A stretch of DNA of 64,000 bases from Chitinophagaceae bacterium LGM1 (GTDB lineage Bacteria > Bacteroidota > Bacteroidia > Chitinophagales > Chitinophagaceae), in contig CP075895.1 of assembly GCA_018604165.1 (NCBI GenBank), forward strand, positions 310,001-374,000, given 5' to 3'. Below, piece by piece: positions 18,197 through 27,432 of this stretch; within the stretch, counting starts at the first letter, position 1, and each line of letters begins with the position of its first letter. A program made the position numbers and the translations under genes. Under the pieces are notes generated by a model, which saw only the letters and a program-made list of their open reading frames with translations, was not told the origin of the DNA and searched no databases.

Positions 18197-19590
18197 TGTC
18201 TTTATACAATAAAATATACAATGCTTCGCCTGTATGGTTGCAAAATGTACTGGTGAGTCTATATGGCTGGTGGTGGAATAAAAGACGCTTTGGCGGTGTA
18301 TTTGATAATGAGTTGGCAGCATATAAAGAACGCGAAAGCTATTCGTATGAACAATGGAAAGCGTATGCCAATGAGCAATTAAACCGTATGTTGTTGAACG
18401 CTTACCAGCATGTGTCATACTATAAAGAAAAATGGAATGCAAAGGGTATATCTGAAGAAACGTTAAGACAAATAACAATGGATAATCTACACCATCTTCC
18501 ATTGCTTGAAAAAGATGATGTGCGAAAGTTTGGTAAAACAAGTTTGCTATCTGATATAAAAGAACGGGGTAGTTTTTTTCAATCAAGCGGCACAACAGGT
18601 ACGCCTACAGCAATATTATTTTCAAAAACGATGCACCAAAAGTGGAGTGCAGCGTATGAAGCAAGGGTTAGAAACTGGGCAGGCGTTGACAGGCACATGA
18701 GCAGAGCAATGATTGGCGGCAGGCGGGTAGTACCAAAAGCAAATGCCGCTCCACCATTTTTCAGATACAATCAGGTTGAAAAGCAAATCTATTTTTCAGC
18801 ATACCACATAGCGCCCGATACGGTGCAAGGCTATGTAACAGGCATACATAAGCACCAACCAGCCTATTTAGTAGGCTATGCCATGAGCCATTATTTTCTG
18901 GCAAGATTTATTAAAGAAAAAGGATTAGTAGTACCTGCCATGCGCGCCGTCATAACATCTAGCGAAAAACTGACACAAGACATGCGCGATGTATTGGAAC
19001 AGGTATATCAGTGCAAAACATACGACGGGTGGAGTGGTGTAGAAGCCTGTGGTTTGGTGAGCGAGTGCGAGCATGGCAGCATGCATATAAGCCCTGATGT
19101 TGGTTATATTGAATTGCTAAACGAAAAAGGCAAACCCGTACAGCATGGTGAAATAGGCGAAGTGGTGTGTACAGGTTTTCTGAATGATGACCAACCACTA
19201 ATAAGATATAGAATTGGCGACTATATGCGCCTCAGCAATAAGCAATGCGCTTGTGGCAGGCAGATGCCAGTAGTAGAAGAAATAACAGGCAGAATGGAAG
19301 ACGTGATTATTGGCAAAGATGGTCGGGAGATGGTGCGCTTTCATGGCATATTTACAGGCATTGACAAAATACAGAAAGGGCAGATAGTGCAGGAAACATT
19401 AAATGATATTATCATAAATGTACAAGTTGACGAAGTCTTAACACTGGCAGAAAAAGAAGTATTAACCAAGCGTATATATTCTCAACTTGACGGCGTAAAT
19501 GTTCAAATTTTTGAAATGAAAGAAATACCTTGTGGCGCAAACGGAAAATTCAGAGCAGTAGTTTCGAAAGTAAAAAGAGTAAGCCTGTAA
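18196..19590 (+). CDS. PaaK/CapK-like adenylate-forming enzyme
   Basis: A 464-residue member of the phenylacetate-CoA ligase-like family. It has the phosphate-binding loop FQSSGTTGTPT near residue 125, the YDGWSGVEACGLVSECEHG substrate/AMP region, the RYRIGDY motif and a C-terminal GRMEDVIIGKDGREM segment. CapK-like members are frequent in polysaccharide loci, where they may activate an acid that is attached to a sugar; the actual substrate here is unknown. The ATG at 18196 overlaps the upstream stop (TAATG), and the epimerase gene starts directly after its stop. Confidence 0.83.
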   Translation: MSLYNKIYNASPVWLQNVLVSLYGWWWNKRRFGGVFDNELAAYKERESYSYEQWKAYANEQLNRMLLNAYQHVSYYKEKWNAKGISEETLRQITMDNLHHLPLLEKDDVRKFGKTSLLSDIKERGSFFQSSGTTGTPTAILFSKTMHQKWSAAYEARVRNWAGVDRHMSRAMIGGRRVVPKANAAPPFFRYNQVEKQIYFSAYHIAPDTVQGYVTGIHKHQPAYLVGYAMSHYFLARFIKEKGLVVPAMRAVITSSEKLTQDMRDVLEQVYQCKTYDGWSGVEACGLVSECEHGSMHISPDVGYIELLNEKGKPVQHGEIGEVVCTGFLNDDQPLIRYRIGDYMRLSNKQCACGRQMPVVEEITGRMEDVIIGKDGREMVRFHGIFTGIDKIQKGQIVQETLNDIIINVQVDEVLTLAEKEVLTKRIYSQLDGVNVQIFEMKEIPCGANGKFRAVVSKVKRVSL

Positions 19591-20667
19591 ATGACCAAGG
19601 TATTAACAGTAATAGGTACACGTCCGCAATTTATTAAAGCTGCTGCCGTGTCAAGAGCCATAAATGAACACGGAGGTATAAAAGAAATATTGCTGCACAC
19701 AGGCCAGCACTACGACGATGTGATGTCGGATATTTTCTTTCGCGAAATGGACATTCCAAAGCCCGATTATCATTTCAGCATTAATACCAGTACACATGCC
19801 ACTATGACGGCACAAATGCTGGAAGGTATTGAGCAGGCTATCATAAAAGAAAAGCCAGATAAAATATTAGTGTACGGCGATACCAATTCTACATTAGCTG
19901 GTGCATTGGCAGCATCTAAATTACATATGCCTGTATCGCATGTTGAGGCTGGGTTGCGTAGCTTTAATATGGATATGCCCGAAGAGGTAAATCGCATCCT
20001 CACGGATAGGGTAAGTACACAATTGTTTTGCCCGACGGAAGCAGCCATGCAAAACCTGCAAAATGAAGGTTTGGCAACTACTGATAAAACAGTTGTAAAT
20101 ACTGGGGATGTGATGTATGACGCAGCGTTGTATTATGCGAAACAAGCATCACAGCGTTCTACGATATTGCAGCAATTGGGTATTTCTCATGACAAGTATT
20201 TGCTGGCTACTGTACACAGGGCAGAGAATGCAGACGATAAAGAAAGGCTGACAAAAATTGTAAATGCCATCAATACGTTGGCTAAACAATATACTGTTGT
20301 ATTACCACTACACCCGCGTACCAAAAAAATGATAGAGCAATACCATCTTTCACTGAGTTGTATGGTTATCAATCCTGTTGGTTATATTGATATGTTGTCG
20401 CTATTGCAAAACTGCCATCTGGTATTGACTGACAGTGGTGGCTTGCAAAAAGAGGCGTACTTTTTTCATAAATACTGCATCACATTGCGCGACCAGACAG
20501 AGTGGGTAGAGTTGACAAAAGCAGGGTGCAGCACCATAACAGGTGCTGACGAACCCAAAATATTGCAAGCGGTAGCCGACATGTACGATAAGCCTTTCCG
20601 AAACGGTAGCGTATTTTATGGCGATGGACATGCCGCTACTATCATAGCGAAACATCTTGCTACATAG
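19591..20667 (+). CDS. wbpI: UDP-GlcNAc(3NAcA)-type non-hydrolysing 2-epimerase
   Basis: A 358-residue cytoplasmic enzyme of the WecB/WbpI family that inverts C2 of a UDP-sugar through a UDP-bound intermediate. It opens TKVLTVIGTRPQFIKAAAVSRAI; GTRPQFIK is closer to the WbpI/WlbD branch than to the GTRPEAIK form common in WecB. Other family segments are LVYGDTNSTLAGALAA, HVEAGLRSFNMDMPEEVNR and LTDSGGLQKEAYFF. It would convert UDP-GlcNAc3NAcA to UDP-ManNAc3NAcA, the last step of the pathway encoded in this locus. It starts at an ATG right after the previous stop and overlaps the next GTG start by one base. Confidence 0.86.
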   Translation: MTKVLTVIGTRPQFIKAAAVSRAINEHGGIKEILLHTGQHYDDVMSDIFFREMDIPKPDYHFSINTSTHATMTAQMLEGIEQAIIKEKPDKILVYGDTNSTLAGALAASKLHMPVSHVEAGLRSFNMDMPEEVNRILTDRVSTQLFCPTEAAMQNLQNEGLATTDKTVVNTGDVMYDAALYYAKQASQRSTILQQLGISHDKYLLATVHRAENADDKERLTKIVNAINTLAKQYTVVLPLHPRTKKMIEQYHLSLSCMVINPVGYIDMLSLLQNCHLVLTDSGGLQKEAYFFHKYCITLRDQTEWVELTKAGCSTITGADEPKILQAVADMYDKPFRNGSVFYGDGHAATIIAKHLAT

Positions 20668-21890
20668 TGCATAGTGTACTAATTCTTACACAGTATTATC
20701 CCCCCGAAACAGGTGCCCCGCAAAACAGGCTGAGCAGCCTTGCAAAACACCTAAAGACATTGGGCATGGAAGTAGCCGTGCTGACGGCTATGCCAAATTA
20801 TCCGGCTATGCAAATAAGGCAAGGTTATGAAGGTAAATGGTATGTGAAGGAAGAAACAGATAGGATAACAATACACCGCTCTTGGATATTTGTACGCAAG
20901 ACTAATAGCATAGTATTACGGTTACTTAATTATTTCTCATTCGTATTCAGTGCTATGTTTGTTGGGCTATTCAGAGTAAAGAGATACGATGTGATTATAT
21001 GTGAATCACCACCATTATTTTTAGGTATTACCGCATTAACGCTGAAATTATTTAAGCGTTCTGTATTAGTATTCAATGTATCAGACCTATGGCCTGAAAG
21101 TGCTGAAAAGTTAGGATTAGTGCACAACAAACTATTTCTAAAAGCTGCTTATTGGCTGGAAGCATGGATATATAAACGTGCTGCTTTGGTAAGCGGGCAA
21201 ACACAAGGGATAGTGCAAAGCATCAATACTCGCTACCCGAATGTAAAAACACACTGGTTGCCTAATGGTGTGGATGCAGAAAAACTGAATGCGAATAGTG
21301 TTACATACGATTGGCGTACTGCAAACGGATATGATAAAGCAGACTTTATAGTACTGTATGCAGGTATATTAGGACACGCCCAAGCACTTGAAGTAATACT
21401 GAAAGCAGCAACATTATTAAAGGATGAACACAGCCTGCAATTTGTATTAGTAGGCGATGGGCCGCAAAAAGAGTATCTGCAACAGTTGAAAGAAACAATA
21501 CAATTAAATAATCTCATCATACTCCCCAATCAGCCACAACACGAGATGCCTAACATCATACATGCAGTTGATGCAGCTATAATACCGTTAAAGAATATCC
21601 CTTTATTCAAAGGGGCGATACCGTCTAAGATTTTTGAGAATCTGGCTTTTGGCAAGCCTATCCTGTTAGGTGTAGATGGTGAAGCCAAAACATTATTTGT
21701 TGATGAGGGTAAATGCGGATTATTTTTCACTCCTGAAAATGAGCATGAATTGGCAGCAGGTATTATCAAGTTGAAGACAGATAGCACACTTTATACGGAG
21801 TTGAGTAGTAATGGTAAGAAATTTGTCAATATGCACTTTGACAGAAAGAAAATTGCATCAACTTTTTATCAGCAATTACAACAACTATAA
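20667..21890 (+). CDS. WbuB-like GT4 glycosyltransferase
   Basis: A 407-residue GT-B enzyme. The opening HSVLILTQYYPPETGAPQNRLSS and the segment ITALTLKLFKRSVLVFNVSDLWPESAEKLGL are typical of the WbuB (N-acetyl-fucosaminyltransferase-like) branch of GT4. The donor site reads GAIPSKIFENLAFGKPILL. WbuB-type enzymes usually transfer an N-acetylated 6-deoxy- or diamino-sugar early in repeat-unit assembly, often to the first lipid-linked sugar. The start is GTG at 20667; the methyltransferase gene begins at a TTG right after its stop. Confidence 0.87.
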   Translation: MHSVLILTQYYPPETGAPQNRLSSLAKHLKTLGMEVAVLTAMPNYPAMQIRQGYEGKWYVKEETDRITIHRSWIFVRKTNSIVLRLLNYFSFVFSAMFVGLFRVKRYDVIICESPPLFLGITALTLKLFKRSVLVFNVSDLWPESAEKLGLVHNKLFLKAAYWLEAWIYKRAALVSGQTQGIVQSINTRYPNVKTHWLPNGVDAEKLNANSVTYDWRTANGYDKADFIVLYAGILGHAQALEVILKAATLLKDEHSLQFVLVGDGPQKEYLQQLKETIQLNNLIILPNQPQHEMPNIIHAVDAAIIPLKNIPLFKGAIPSKIFENLAFGKPILLGVDGEAKTLFVDEGKCGLFFTPENEHELAAGIIKLKTDSTLYTELSSNGKKFVNMHFDRKKIASTFYQQLQQL

Positions 21891-22592
21891 TTGCAAAAGG
21901 AATTACTGAACGATATTATAGAGTGGGATGTATATAATTGGTCTTATGCATTAAAAATATGGCAACCGATAATAGATAAACTACCCCGCGATAGCAAAGT
22001 GCTGGCAATTGGTGAGCGAAACGGGGGCTTATCACTTTGGTTGGCATTGCAGGGTTTTCAAGTAGTTTGTACAGACAGGCAGGGTATAACAGACAAAGCC
22101 AAAGAGATACACAGGCAATATGGTGTAGCAGATAAAATACAATATGCTTCTTTAGATATTGTAAATGATATGCCAGTTGAAGAACAATATGATGTTATCA
22201 TTATGAAGTCTGTATTGGGGGGTGTGAAAGAAACATATAATGATGCCCATACCCGTACCGATAATACAAGACAAAAAGCAGTTGCTCATATATATACTAT
22301 GCTGAAACCAAATGGCTTTTTGCTGACTGCGGACAATCTGCAAGGTAGTAGCCTGATGCAAGCTGCAAGGGCAAAAGCTGGTAAAACAGACAACTGGTAT
22401 TATTTCAGCATCAATGATATAAAGACATTACTGGCAAATTTTTCAAATACAGATATATACAGTTTCGGCATAATTCCTACCCGTTTTTCATGGCCGATAT
22501 GTAATACAGCCGCGTATGTGTTAAACACCATTCTGAAGCGGCTTTTACCCTCCAGTTTCAATTACATTTCCATTGCAGTAGCGCACAAGTAG
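21891..22592 (+). CDS. Class I SAM-dependent methyltransferase
   Basis: A 233-residue protein with a Rossmann-fold SAM-binding core: motif I around SKVLAIGERNGGLSLWLA, the acidic VVCTDRQG after strand 2, and YDVIIMKSVLGGV at strand 4. GER replaces the more usual GxG start of motif I. It is coupled to the WbuB-like gene at TTG 21891 with no gap. In this setting it may methylate a sugar or cap the chain end, but the acceptor is unknown. A 52-bp gap after it is the longest break in the gene chain from 5283 to 25449. Confidence 0.78.
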   Translation: MQKELLNDIIEWDVYNWSYALKIWQPIIDKLPRDSKVLAIGERNGGLSLWLALQGFQVVCTDRQGITDKAKEIHRQYGVADKIQYASLDIVNDMPVEEQYDVIIMKSVLGGVKETYNDAHTRTDNTRQKAVAHIYTMLKPNGFLLTADNLQGSSLMQAARAKAGKTDNWYYFSINDIKTLLANFSNTDIYSFGIIPTRFSWPICNTAAYVLNTILKRLLPSSFNYISIAVAHK

Positions 22593-22644
22593 TCAGGCTT
22601 TAGCATAAGTGAAATAATTTTCTGATATTGCTGCCTTAATTCCT

Positions 22645-23655
22645 ATGAAGAATATACGGTTTGCAGTAGTTGGTTATGGGCATATCGGCAAACGCCATGC
22701 GGCTATGATACAGCAGCATAGCGAATGCGAGTTGGTGGCTGTGTGTGATATTAATGCAGCAGTAAAAGACGAGCTACCGACAGACGTTCAATATTTTGAT
22801 TCTATTAATAGTTTATTACAATCAGTTGATGATATTGATGTGGTAACCATTGCTACACCTAACGGTTTACATGCGCAACAGGCACTGCAAGCAATCAATG
22901 CAGGGCATCATGTGGTGGTTGAAAAACCTATGGGGCTGCATAAAAAAGAATGTGAAGAAGTAATACATACGGCACTTACCAAAGCAAGGCACCTTTTTTG
23001 TGTAATGCAAAACAGGTATTCGCCACCATCAGAATGGCTGAAACAGATTGTTGCTGATGGTGTATTAGGTGATGTTTATATGGTGCAGGTTAATTCTTAT
23101 TGGAACAGGGATGAGCGTTATTATAAGCAAGGCTCTTGGCATGGAACAAAGGAGTTAGACGGCGGTACACTTTTCACACAATTCAGCCATTTTGTAGATT
23201 TATTATATTGGGTGTTCGGCGATATTGAAGATATCAAAGCAAGCTTTTCAAGTTTCAATCATCAGCATATTACGGAGTTTGAAGATTCAGGTGTGATTAA
23301 TTTCAGGTTTGTGAAAGGGGGTATGGGAAGCATTAATTTTTCAACCTCTGTATGGGATAAAAACCTTGAAAGCAGCATGACGGTAATTGGCGCGAATGGC
23401 AGCGTAAAGGTAGGTGGGCAGTATATGGATAAGGTAGAGTATTGCCATATAAAAAACTATACTATGCCCGAATTGAGGCCTACTAATCCACCAAACGATT
23501 ATGGTCCTTACAAAGGCAGTGCAGCTAACCACCATTATGTAATACAAAACGTGGCAGATGTATTGAATGGCAGGGCATCCATCACAACCAATGCACTGGA
23601 AGGCCTGAAAGTAGTTGATATAATAGAAAGAATTTACGACTGTAAAAATAAGTAA
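22645..23655 (+). CDS. Gfo/Idh/MocA oxidoreductase (candidate UDP-sugar 3-dehydrogenase)
   Basis: A 336-residue NAD(P)-dependent enzyme. The N-terminal Rossmann fold starts FAVVGYGHIGKRHAAMI, the family's EKP signature is at residues 93-95 (VVEKPMG), and a C-terminal alpha/beta domain contains GGTLFTQFSHFVDLLYWVFG with the likely catalytic histidine region. In WbpB/WlbA this fold oxidises C3 of UDP-GlcNAcA before transamination. The aminotransferase gene follows by one base, which supports a dehydrogenase-transaminase pair. Specificity is inferred from context, as the protein is not close to WlbA by eye over its full length. Confidence 0.8.
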   Translation: MKNIRFAVVGYGHIGKRHAAMIQQHSECELVAVCDINAAVKDELPTDVQYFDSINSLLQSVDDIDVVTIATPNGLHAQQALQAINAGHHVVVEKPMGLHKKECEEVIHTALTKARHLFCVMQNRYSPPSEWLKQIVADGVLGDVYMVQVNSYWNRDERYYKQGSWHGTKELDGGTLFTQFSHFVDLLYWVFGDIEDIKASFSSFNHQHITEFEDSGVINFRFVKGGMGSINFSTSVWDKNLESSMTVIGANGSVKVGGQYMDKVEYCHIKNYTMPELRPTNPPNDYGPYKGSAANHHYVIQNVADVLNGRASITTNALEGLKVVDIIERIYDCKNK

Positions 23656-23656
23656 A

Positions 23657-24865
23657 GTGAATATTCCTTTTTCACCCCCATATATTGATAAAGATGTGCT
23701 TGACGAAGTGCTGGATACGCTGCAGTCGGGGTGGATAACCACCGGCCCTAAAGTAAAAGCCCTTGAAAAACTATCGGCAGAAATAGCAGGTGTGCAACAA
23801 GCACTCTGCATCAACTCGTGGACATCGGGTGCCATGCTTGTAATGAAGTGGCTCGGGATAAAAGAGGGCGATGAAGTAATAATGCCTGCATATACGTATG
23901 CTGCAACAGCGCTGGCTGTATTGCATGCAGGTGCAAAACCTGTAATGGTAGATGTGCTGGATGATTTTACTATAAACCCCGAAGCTGTAAGAAAGGCCAT
24001 CACCCCCGCAACTAAAGCTGTGATAACCGTAGATATAGCAGGGTGGCCATGCGACTACAACAGCATCAAGAAAGTATTAAAAGAAGAGGTGGATAAGTTT
24101 GTGCCTGCCAATGAAGTGCAGCAAAAACTTGAAAGACCATTACTAATGGCAGATGCTGCACATTCTTTCGGGGCTGTATATTACAACAAACCAGCATCGC
24201 TGGCGGCAGATATAACTGTGTTCTCGTTACATGCCGTAAAAAACATCACTACTGCCGAAGGTGGTGTAATAGCGCTGAATCTGTCAACTCCTTTTGATAA
24301 TGAAGCTGTGTATAAATGGATGCGCCTGAATGCCATGAACGGACAAACGGCAGACGCGCTCACCAAAACACAGAAGGGTAACTGGCGATATGATATAGTA
24401 AGTGATGGACTAAAAATAAACCTAACGGATGTATGCGCTGCAATAGGATTGGCGCAAATGCGCAAGTACAAGACAAAACTACTACCAGACAGGAAGCGGA
24501 TTTTTAATCATTACAGTAGGTTTTTTGCTACTAAAGATTGGGCTATAGTACCACCGGCCATCAATACTGAAAGAGAATCTTCCTACCACTTATATCTATT
24601 ACGTATAAGAGGCGTAACAGAAGTACAGCGCGATAAAATAATACAGTTGGTAGCCGATGCAGGTGCTGCTGTGAATGTACATTTTGTGCCGTTGCCAATG
24701 CTTACATTGTTCAGAGAGATGGGGTATGAAATAGCAAACTATCCTGTGGCATTTGATAATTACCATAATGAAATTTCGCTGCCTATATACTCGCAATTAA
24801 CGGATGAACAATGTACTTTTATAGAAGAACAAATTGAAAAGGCATATAATGCCGTAGTGAAATGA
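23657..24865 (+). CDS. DegT/DnrJ/EryC1 sugar aminotransferase
   Basis: A 402-residue PLP-dependent enzyme that transaminates a keto-sugar nucleotide. The PLP lysine is K195 in FSLHAVKNITTAEGG, with DAAHSFGA upstream as the cofactor-stacking and pyridine-binding region, and PAYTYAATALAVLHAGA near residue 80. It could act on C3 after the oxidoreductase (WbpE role) or on C4 of a 4-keto-6-deoxy sugar made by the dehydratase at 25450-27366 (PglE role). The SLHAVKN motif does not decide between them, and no second aminotransferase was seen. The start is GTG at 23657, overlapping the sugar transferase downstream by 4 bp. Confidence 0.85.
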   Translation: MNIPFSPPYIDKDVLDEVLDTLQSGWITTGPKVKALEKLSAEIAGVQQALCINSWTSGAMLVMKWLGIKEGDEVIMPAYTYAATALAVLHAGAKPVMVDVLDDFTINPEAVRKAITPATKAVITVDIAGWPCDYNSIKKVLKEEVDKFVPANEVQQKLERPLLMADAAHSFGAVYYNKPASLAADITVFSLHAVKNITTAEGGVIALNLSTPFDNEAVYKWMRLNAMNGQTADALTKTQKGNWRYDIVSDGLKINLTDVCAAIGLAQMRKYKTKLLPDRKRIFNHYSRFFATKDWAIVPPAINTERESSYHLYLLRIRGVTEVQRDKIIQLVADAGAAVNVHFVPLPMLTLFREMGYEIANYPVAFDNYHNEISLPIYSQLTDEQCTFIEEQIEKAYNAVVK

Positions 24866-25449
24866 CCCGCTTTTTAGATATACTGCTTGCCCTTATTGCC
24901 ATTCTTATTTTCAGCCCTGTTTTCATACTGCTTGCCATCCGCATCAAGCTCGATACGAAAGGAAATATATTTTATAAGCAGAAACGTGTTGGCAGGTACG
25001 GCAAAGAGTTTTACCTCTATAAATTTCGGTCTATGCGTACCGATGCCGATAAAGAAAGTCTGCTCACGTTCAGCGATGCAGATACACGCATTACACCATC
25101 AGGTACTTTTATGCGCAAGTACAAATTAGACGAGTTGCCGCAACTTTTTAATGTACTGATGGGGCAGATGAGCATGGTAGGCCCTCGCCCTGAAGTAAAA
25201 AAATATACCGACTTATATACCGCCGAACAAAGAGCCGTGCTCAACGTTCGCCCGGGTATTACAGACATAGCATCTGTGACATACTATAATGAGAACAGCC
25301 TGCTTGAAAAACAAGACAACCCCGAGCAATATTATATTGAGCACATCATGCCTCATAAAATAAAGCTGAACATGGTGTATATCAATACCCCAAGCGTCTA
25401 TAATTATTTCAGGATTATTCTGCTGACAGTAAAAGCAGCATTTAAGTAA
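24862..25449 (+). CDS. Initiating sugar-phosphate transferase (PglC-like)
   Basis: A 195-residue polyprenyl-phosphate phosphoglycosyltransferase of the small monotopic type. One N-terminal membrane segment (residues 4-27) is followed by the catalytic domain with [36 protein letters not shown]-like text and MVGPRPEV. This enzyme starts repeat-unit synthesis by moving a sugar phosphate onto undecaprenyl phosphate. Being of the small PglC size and near a PglF-type dehydratase and a DegT aminotransferase, it may use a diamino-trideoxy sugar. Its TAA abuts the stop of the convergent dehydratase gene with no spacer. Confidence 0.9.
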   Translation: MTRFLDILLALIAILIFSPVFILLAIRIKLDTKGNIFYKQKRVGRYGKEFYLYKFRSMRTDADKESLLTFSDADTRITPSGTFMRKYKLDELPQLFNVLMGQMSMVGPRPEVKKYTDLYTAEQRAVLNVRPGITDIASVTYYNENSLLEKQDNPEQYYIEHIMPHKIKLNMVYINTPSVYNYFRIILLTVKAAFK

Positions 25450-27366
25450 TTACTTTGCCTTTACAGACTCGTAGGTCAGGTTGTTGCTAACAAACTCTGG
25501 TACTAATTCTTTCATAATACCTACTGTTTCCAGTGTATAGTGTTTTTCGGCACTGGCAATCAATTTATCTACCTTTCCTTTGATGGCTGAATAGTCGTAC
25601 TCTGGCACTTTGGCTATCATTATTTTATCGTGGTAGGTGGGTACAACGTTTTCGCTGTTGTTAAGCAGTTCTTCATACAGTTTTTCGCCGGGGCGTAGGC
25701 CTGTGTAAACTATCTTGATGTCAACATCGGGTTCTTTGCCTGCAAGGCGTATTATCTTTTTAGCAAGGTCAACAATCTTTACAGGCTGCCCCATGTCAAA
25801 AACAAATATCTCGCTGCCTTGACCCATCACGCCTGCTTCTATCACCAACTGGCAGGCCTCAGGTATGGTCATAAAGTATCTTGTGATTTCAGGATGTGTA
25901 ACCGTTATCGGGCCGCCTTTTTCAAGCTGCTGTTTGAAGATGGGTATTACAGAACCATTAGAGCCCAGTACATTACCAAAACGTGTGGTAACAAATTTTG
26001 TCAGCTTACCATCCTGTGGCAATGCGGTGTTGTTACTAAGCAGGTACTTGTAGTAGCTCTGTGTAAAAATCTCTGCAATGCGTTTAGATGCACCCATGAT
26101 GTTGGTTGGGTTTACTGCTTTGTCGGTAGATACCATTACAAATTTCTCTACACCATTTGCTACAGATAATTCTGCCAGCAGCTTCGTACCTACAACATTA
26201 TTCAGTACTGCGACAGATGGGTTGTCTTCCATCAATGGTACATGCTTGTATGCGGCAGCGTGAAATACTACTTCGGGATTGTAGATTTCAAACAAATGCT
26301 CCATCCTCACCCTATCACATATATCACCAATATATGCTTTGGTGTTTACACCATGATTGGTTTCACGAAGCTCCAGTATCATATTGTGCATTGGTGTTTC
26401 GGCATTATCACACATCACTATCAGCGATGGTTTGTACTTTAATAATTGCCTCACCAACTCACTACCTATAGAGCCTGCAGCACCTGTTACCAGTATCTTT
26501 TTACCCTTTAGCTCAAAATGTATTTTGTCATTGTCAATACGGATGACTTCACGCTCCAGCAGGTCTTCAATGTTGATGTCTTTCAGGCTATCAGTATCAA
26601 TCTTCCCATCCAACCATTGCTGTACTGGCGGTACTTGTTGCACTTTTATGCCATATTGAAGACATTTATCTACCAGCAGGTTCAGCTTATTTTTTGGAAT
26701 GCTTCTGTTGGCTATGATGAGTAGCTCTACATTATCGTTTTTCAGTTTTTCAAAACTGGTATCGTCTGTATTGAAGATAGGGATGCCTTCCATCAACTTA
26801 CCTGTTTTGCCAAGCACATCATCCATAAAAGCCACTACCTGCAGGTTGCTGTTGGGGAAATCGTTGATAACTTTTTTAGTTTGCTGCCCGTTTTCGCTTG
26901 CATCATACACAGCCGCTTTTACTTTGTTACGGTCAACATTATGTTGCTGATAATATTTGAAAATATACCTGACAAGCAACCTGTAAGTAATGAGTGAGAA
27001 ATTGGTGATGAAGAAATTGATAACCACTACCGATATTGGAAACAGATAAATGCCCGCTGCCGATTGTGTAACGATAAAATTGATTGAGAAATAAAATACA
27101 GAAGCGATAGAGTTGACTATCAGCAACCTGAACGTATCTTCAATATTGGTATAGCGGATGATGCCAGCATAACTTTTCAGCAAGTAAAATAATACTGTAT
27201 TGAGCCCCAAAGACAAGCCCAATATCATAGACATATCATAGCGGGCTACATCTTCCAGATTGAAGTTAAAGCGGAGCAGGAATGAGAAAAACAGGCAAAG
27301 TTGTACGCATATCAGGTCTAATATAAATATCAGCCAACGGGGTAGAATGCGTATCCTGTAGTGCAT
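25450..27366 (-). CDS. PglF/CapD-type nucleotide-sugar 4,6-dehydratase
   Basis: A 638-residue inner-membrane enzyme. Four N-terminal membrane segments (residues about 10-130) are followed by a CoA-binding-like domain and an SDR domain that begins with GAAGSIGSEL near residue 300. The active site reads STDKAVNPTNIMGASK: methionine takes the place of the SDR tyrosine in the YxxxK pattern, as in the PglF/WbpM group. These enzymes turn UDP-GlcNAc into its 4-keto-6-deoxy form. The gene runs against the rest of the locus, has its own -7 box at 27433-27440, and meets the sugar transferase gene tail to tail. Confidence 0.9.
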   Translation of the reverse strand: MHYRIRILPRWLIFILDLICVQLCLFFSFLLRFNFNLEDVARYDMSMILGLSLGLNTVLFYLLKSYAGIIRYTNIEDTFRLLIVNSIASVFYFSINFIVTQSAAGIYLFPISVVVINFFITNFSLITYRLLVRYIFKYYQQHNVDRNKVKAAVYDASENGQQTKKVINDFPNSNLQVVAFMDDVLGKTGKLMEGIPIFNTDDTSFEKLKNDNVELLIIANRSIPKNKLNLLVDKCLQYGIKVQQVPPVQQWLDGKIDTDSLKDINIEDLLEREVIRIDNDKIHFELKGKKILVTGAAGSIGSELVRQLLKYKPSLIVMCDNAETPMHNMILELRETNHGVNTKAYIGDICDRVRMEHLFEIYNPEVVFHAAAYKHVPLMEDNPSVAVLNNVVGTKLLAELSVANGVEKFVMVSTDKAVNPTNIMGASKRIAEIFTQSYYKYLLSNNTALPQDGKLTKFVTTRFGNVLGSNGSVIPIFKQQLEKGGPITVTHPEITRYFMTIPEACQLVIEAGVMGQGSEIFVFDMGQPVKIVDLAKKIIRLAGKEPDVDIKIVYTGLRPGEKLYEELLNNSENVVPTYHDKIMIAKVPEYDYSAIKGKVDKLIASAEKHYTLETVGIMKELVPEFVSNNLTYESVKAK

Positions 27367-27432
27367 AGTAAAATTATTTTTTCATGGATTATCACTAAAT
27401 ATTATTGATAATCAGCAATTAAAGGGTGTGGA

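Noticed and set aside
23341-24003. Open frame of 220 codons on the minus strand
   Set aside because: It lies opposite the oxidoreductase and aminotransferase genes, whose families are clear; its composition is that of a complementary shadow and it has no recognisable domain.
25450-27366. Calling the large dehydratase a plain NAD epimerase
   Set aside because: Four N-terminal membrane segments and the Met in place of Tyr in the active site point to the PglF/WbpM group.
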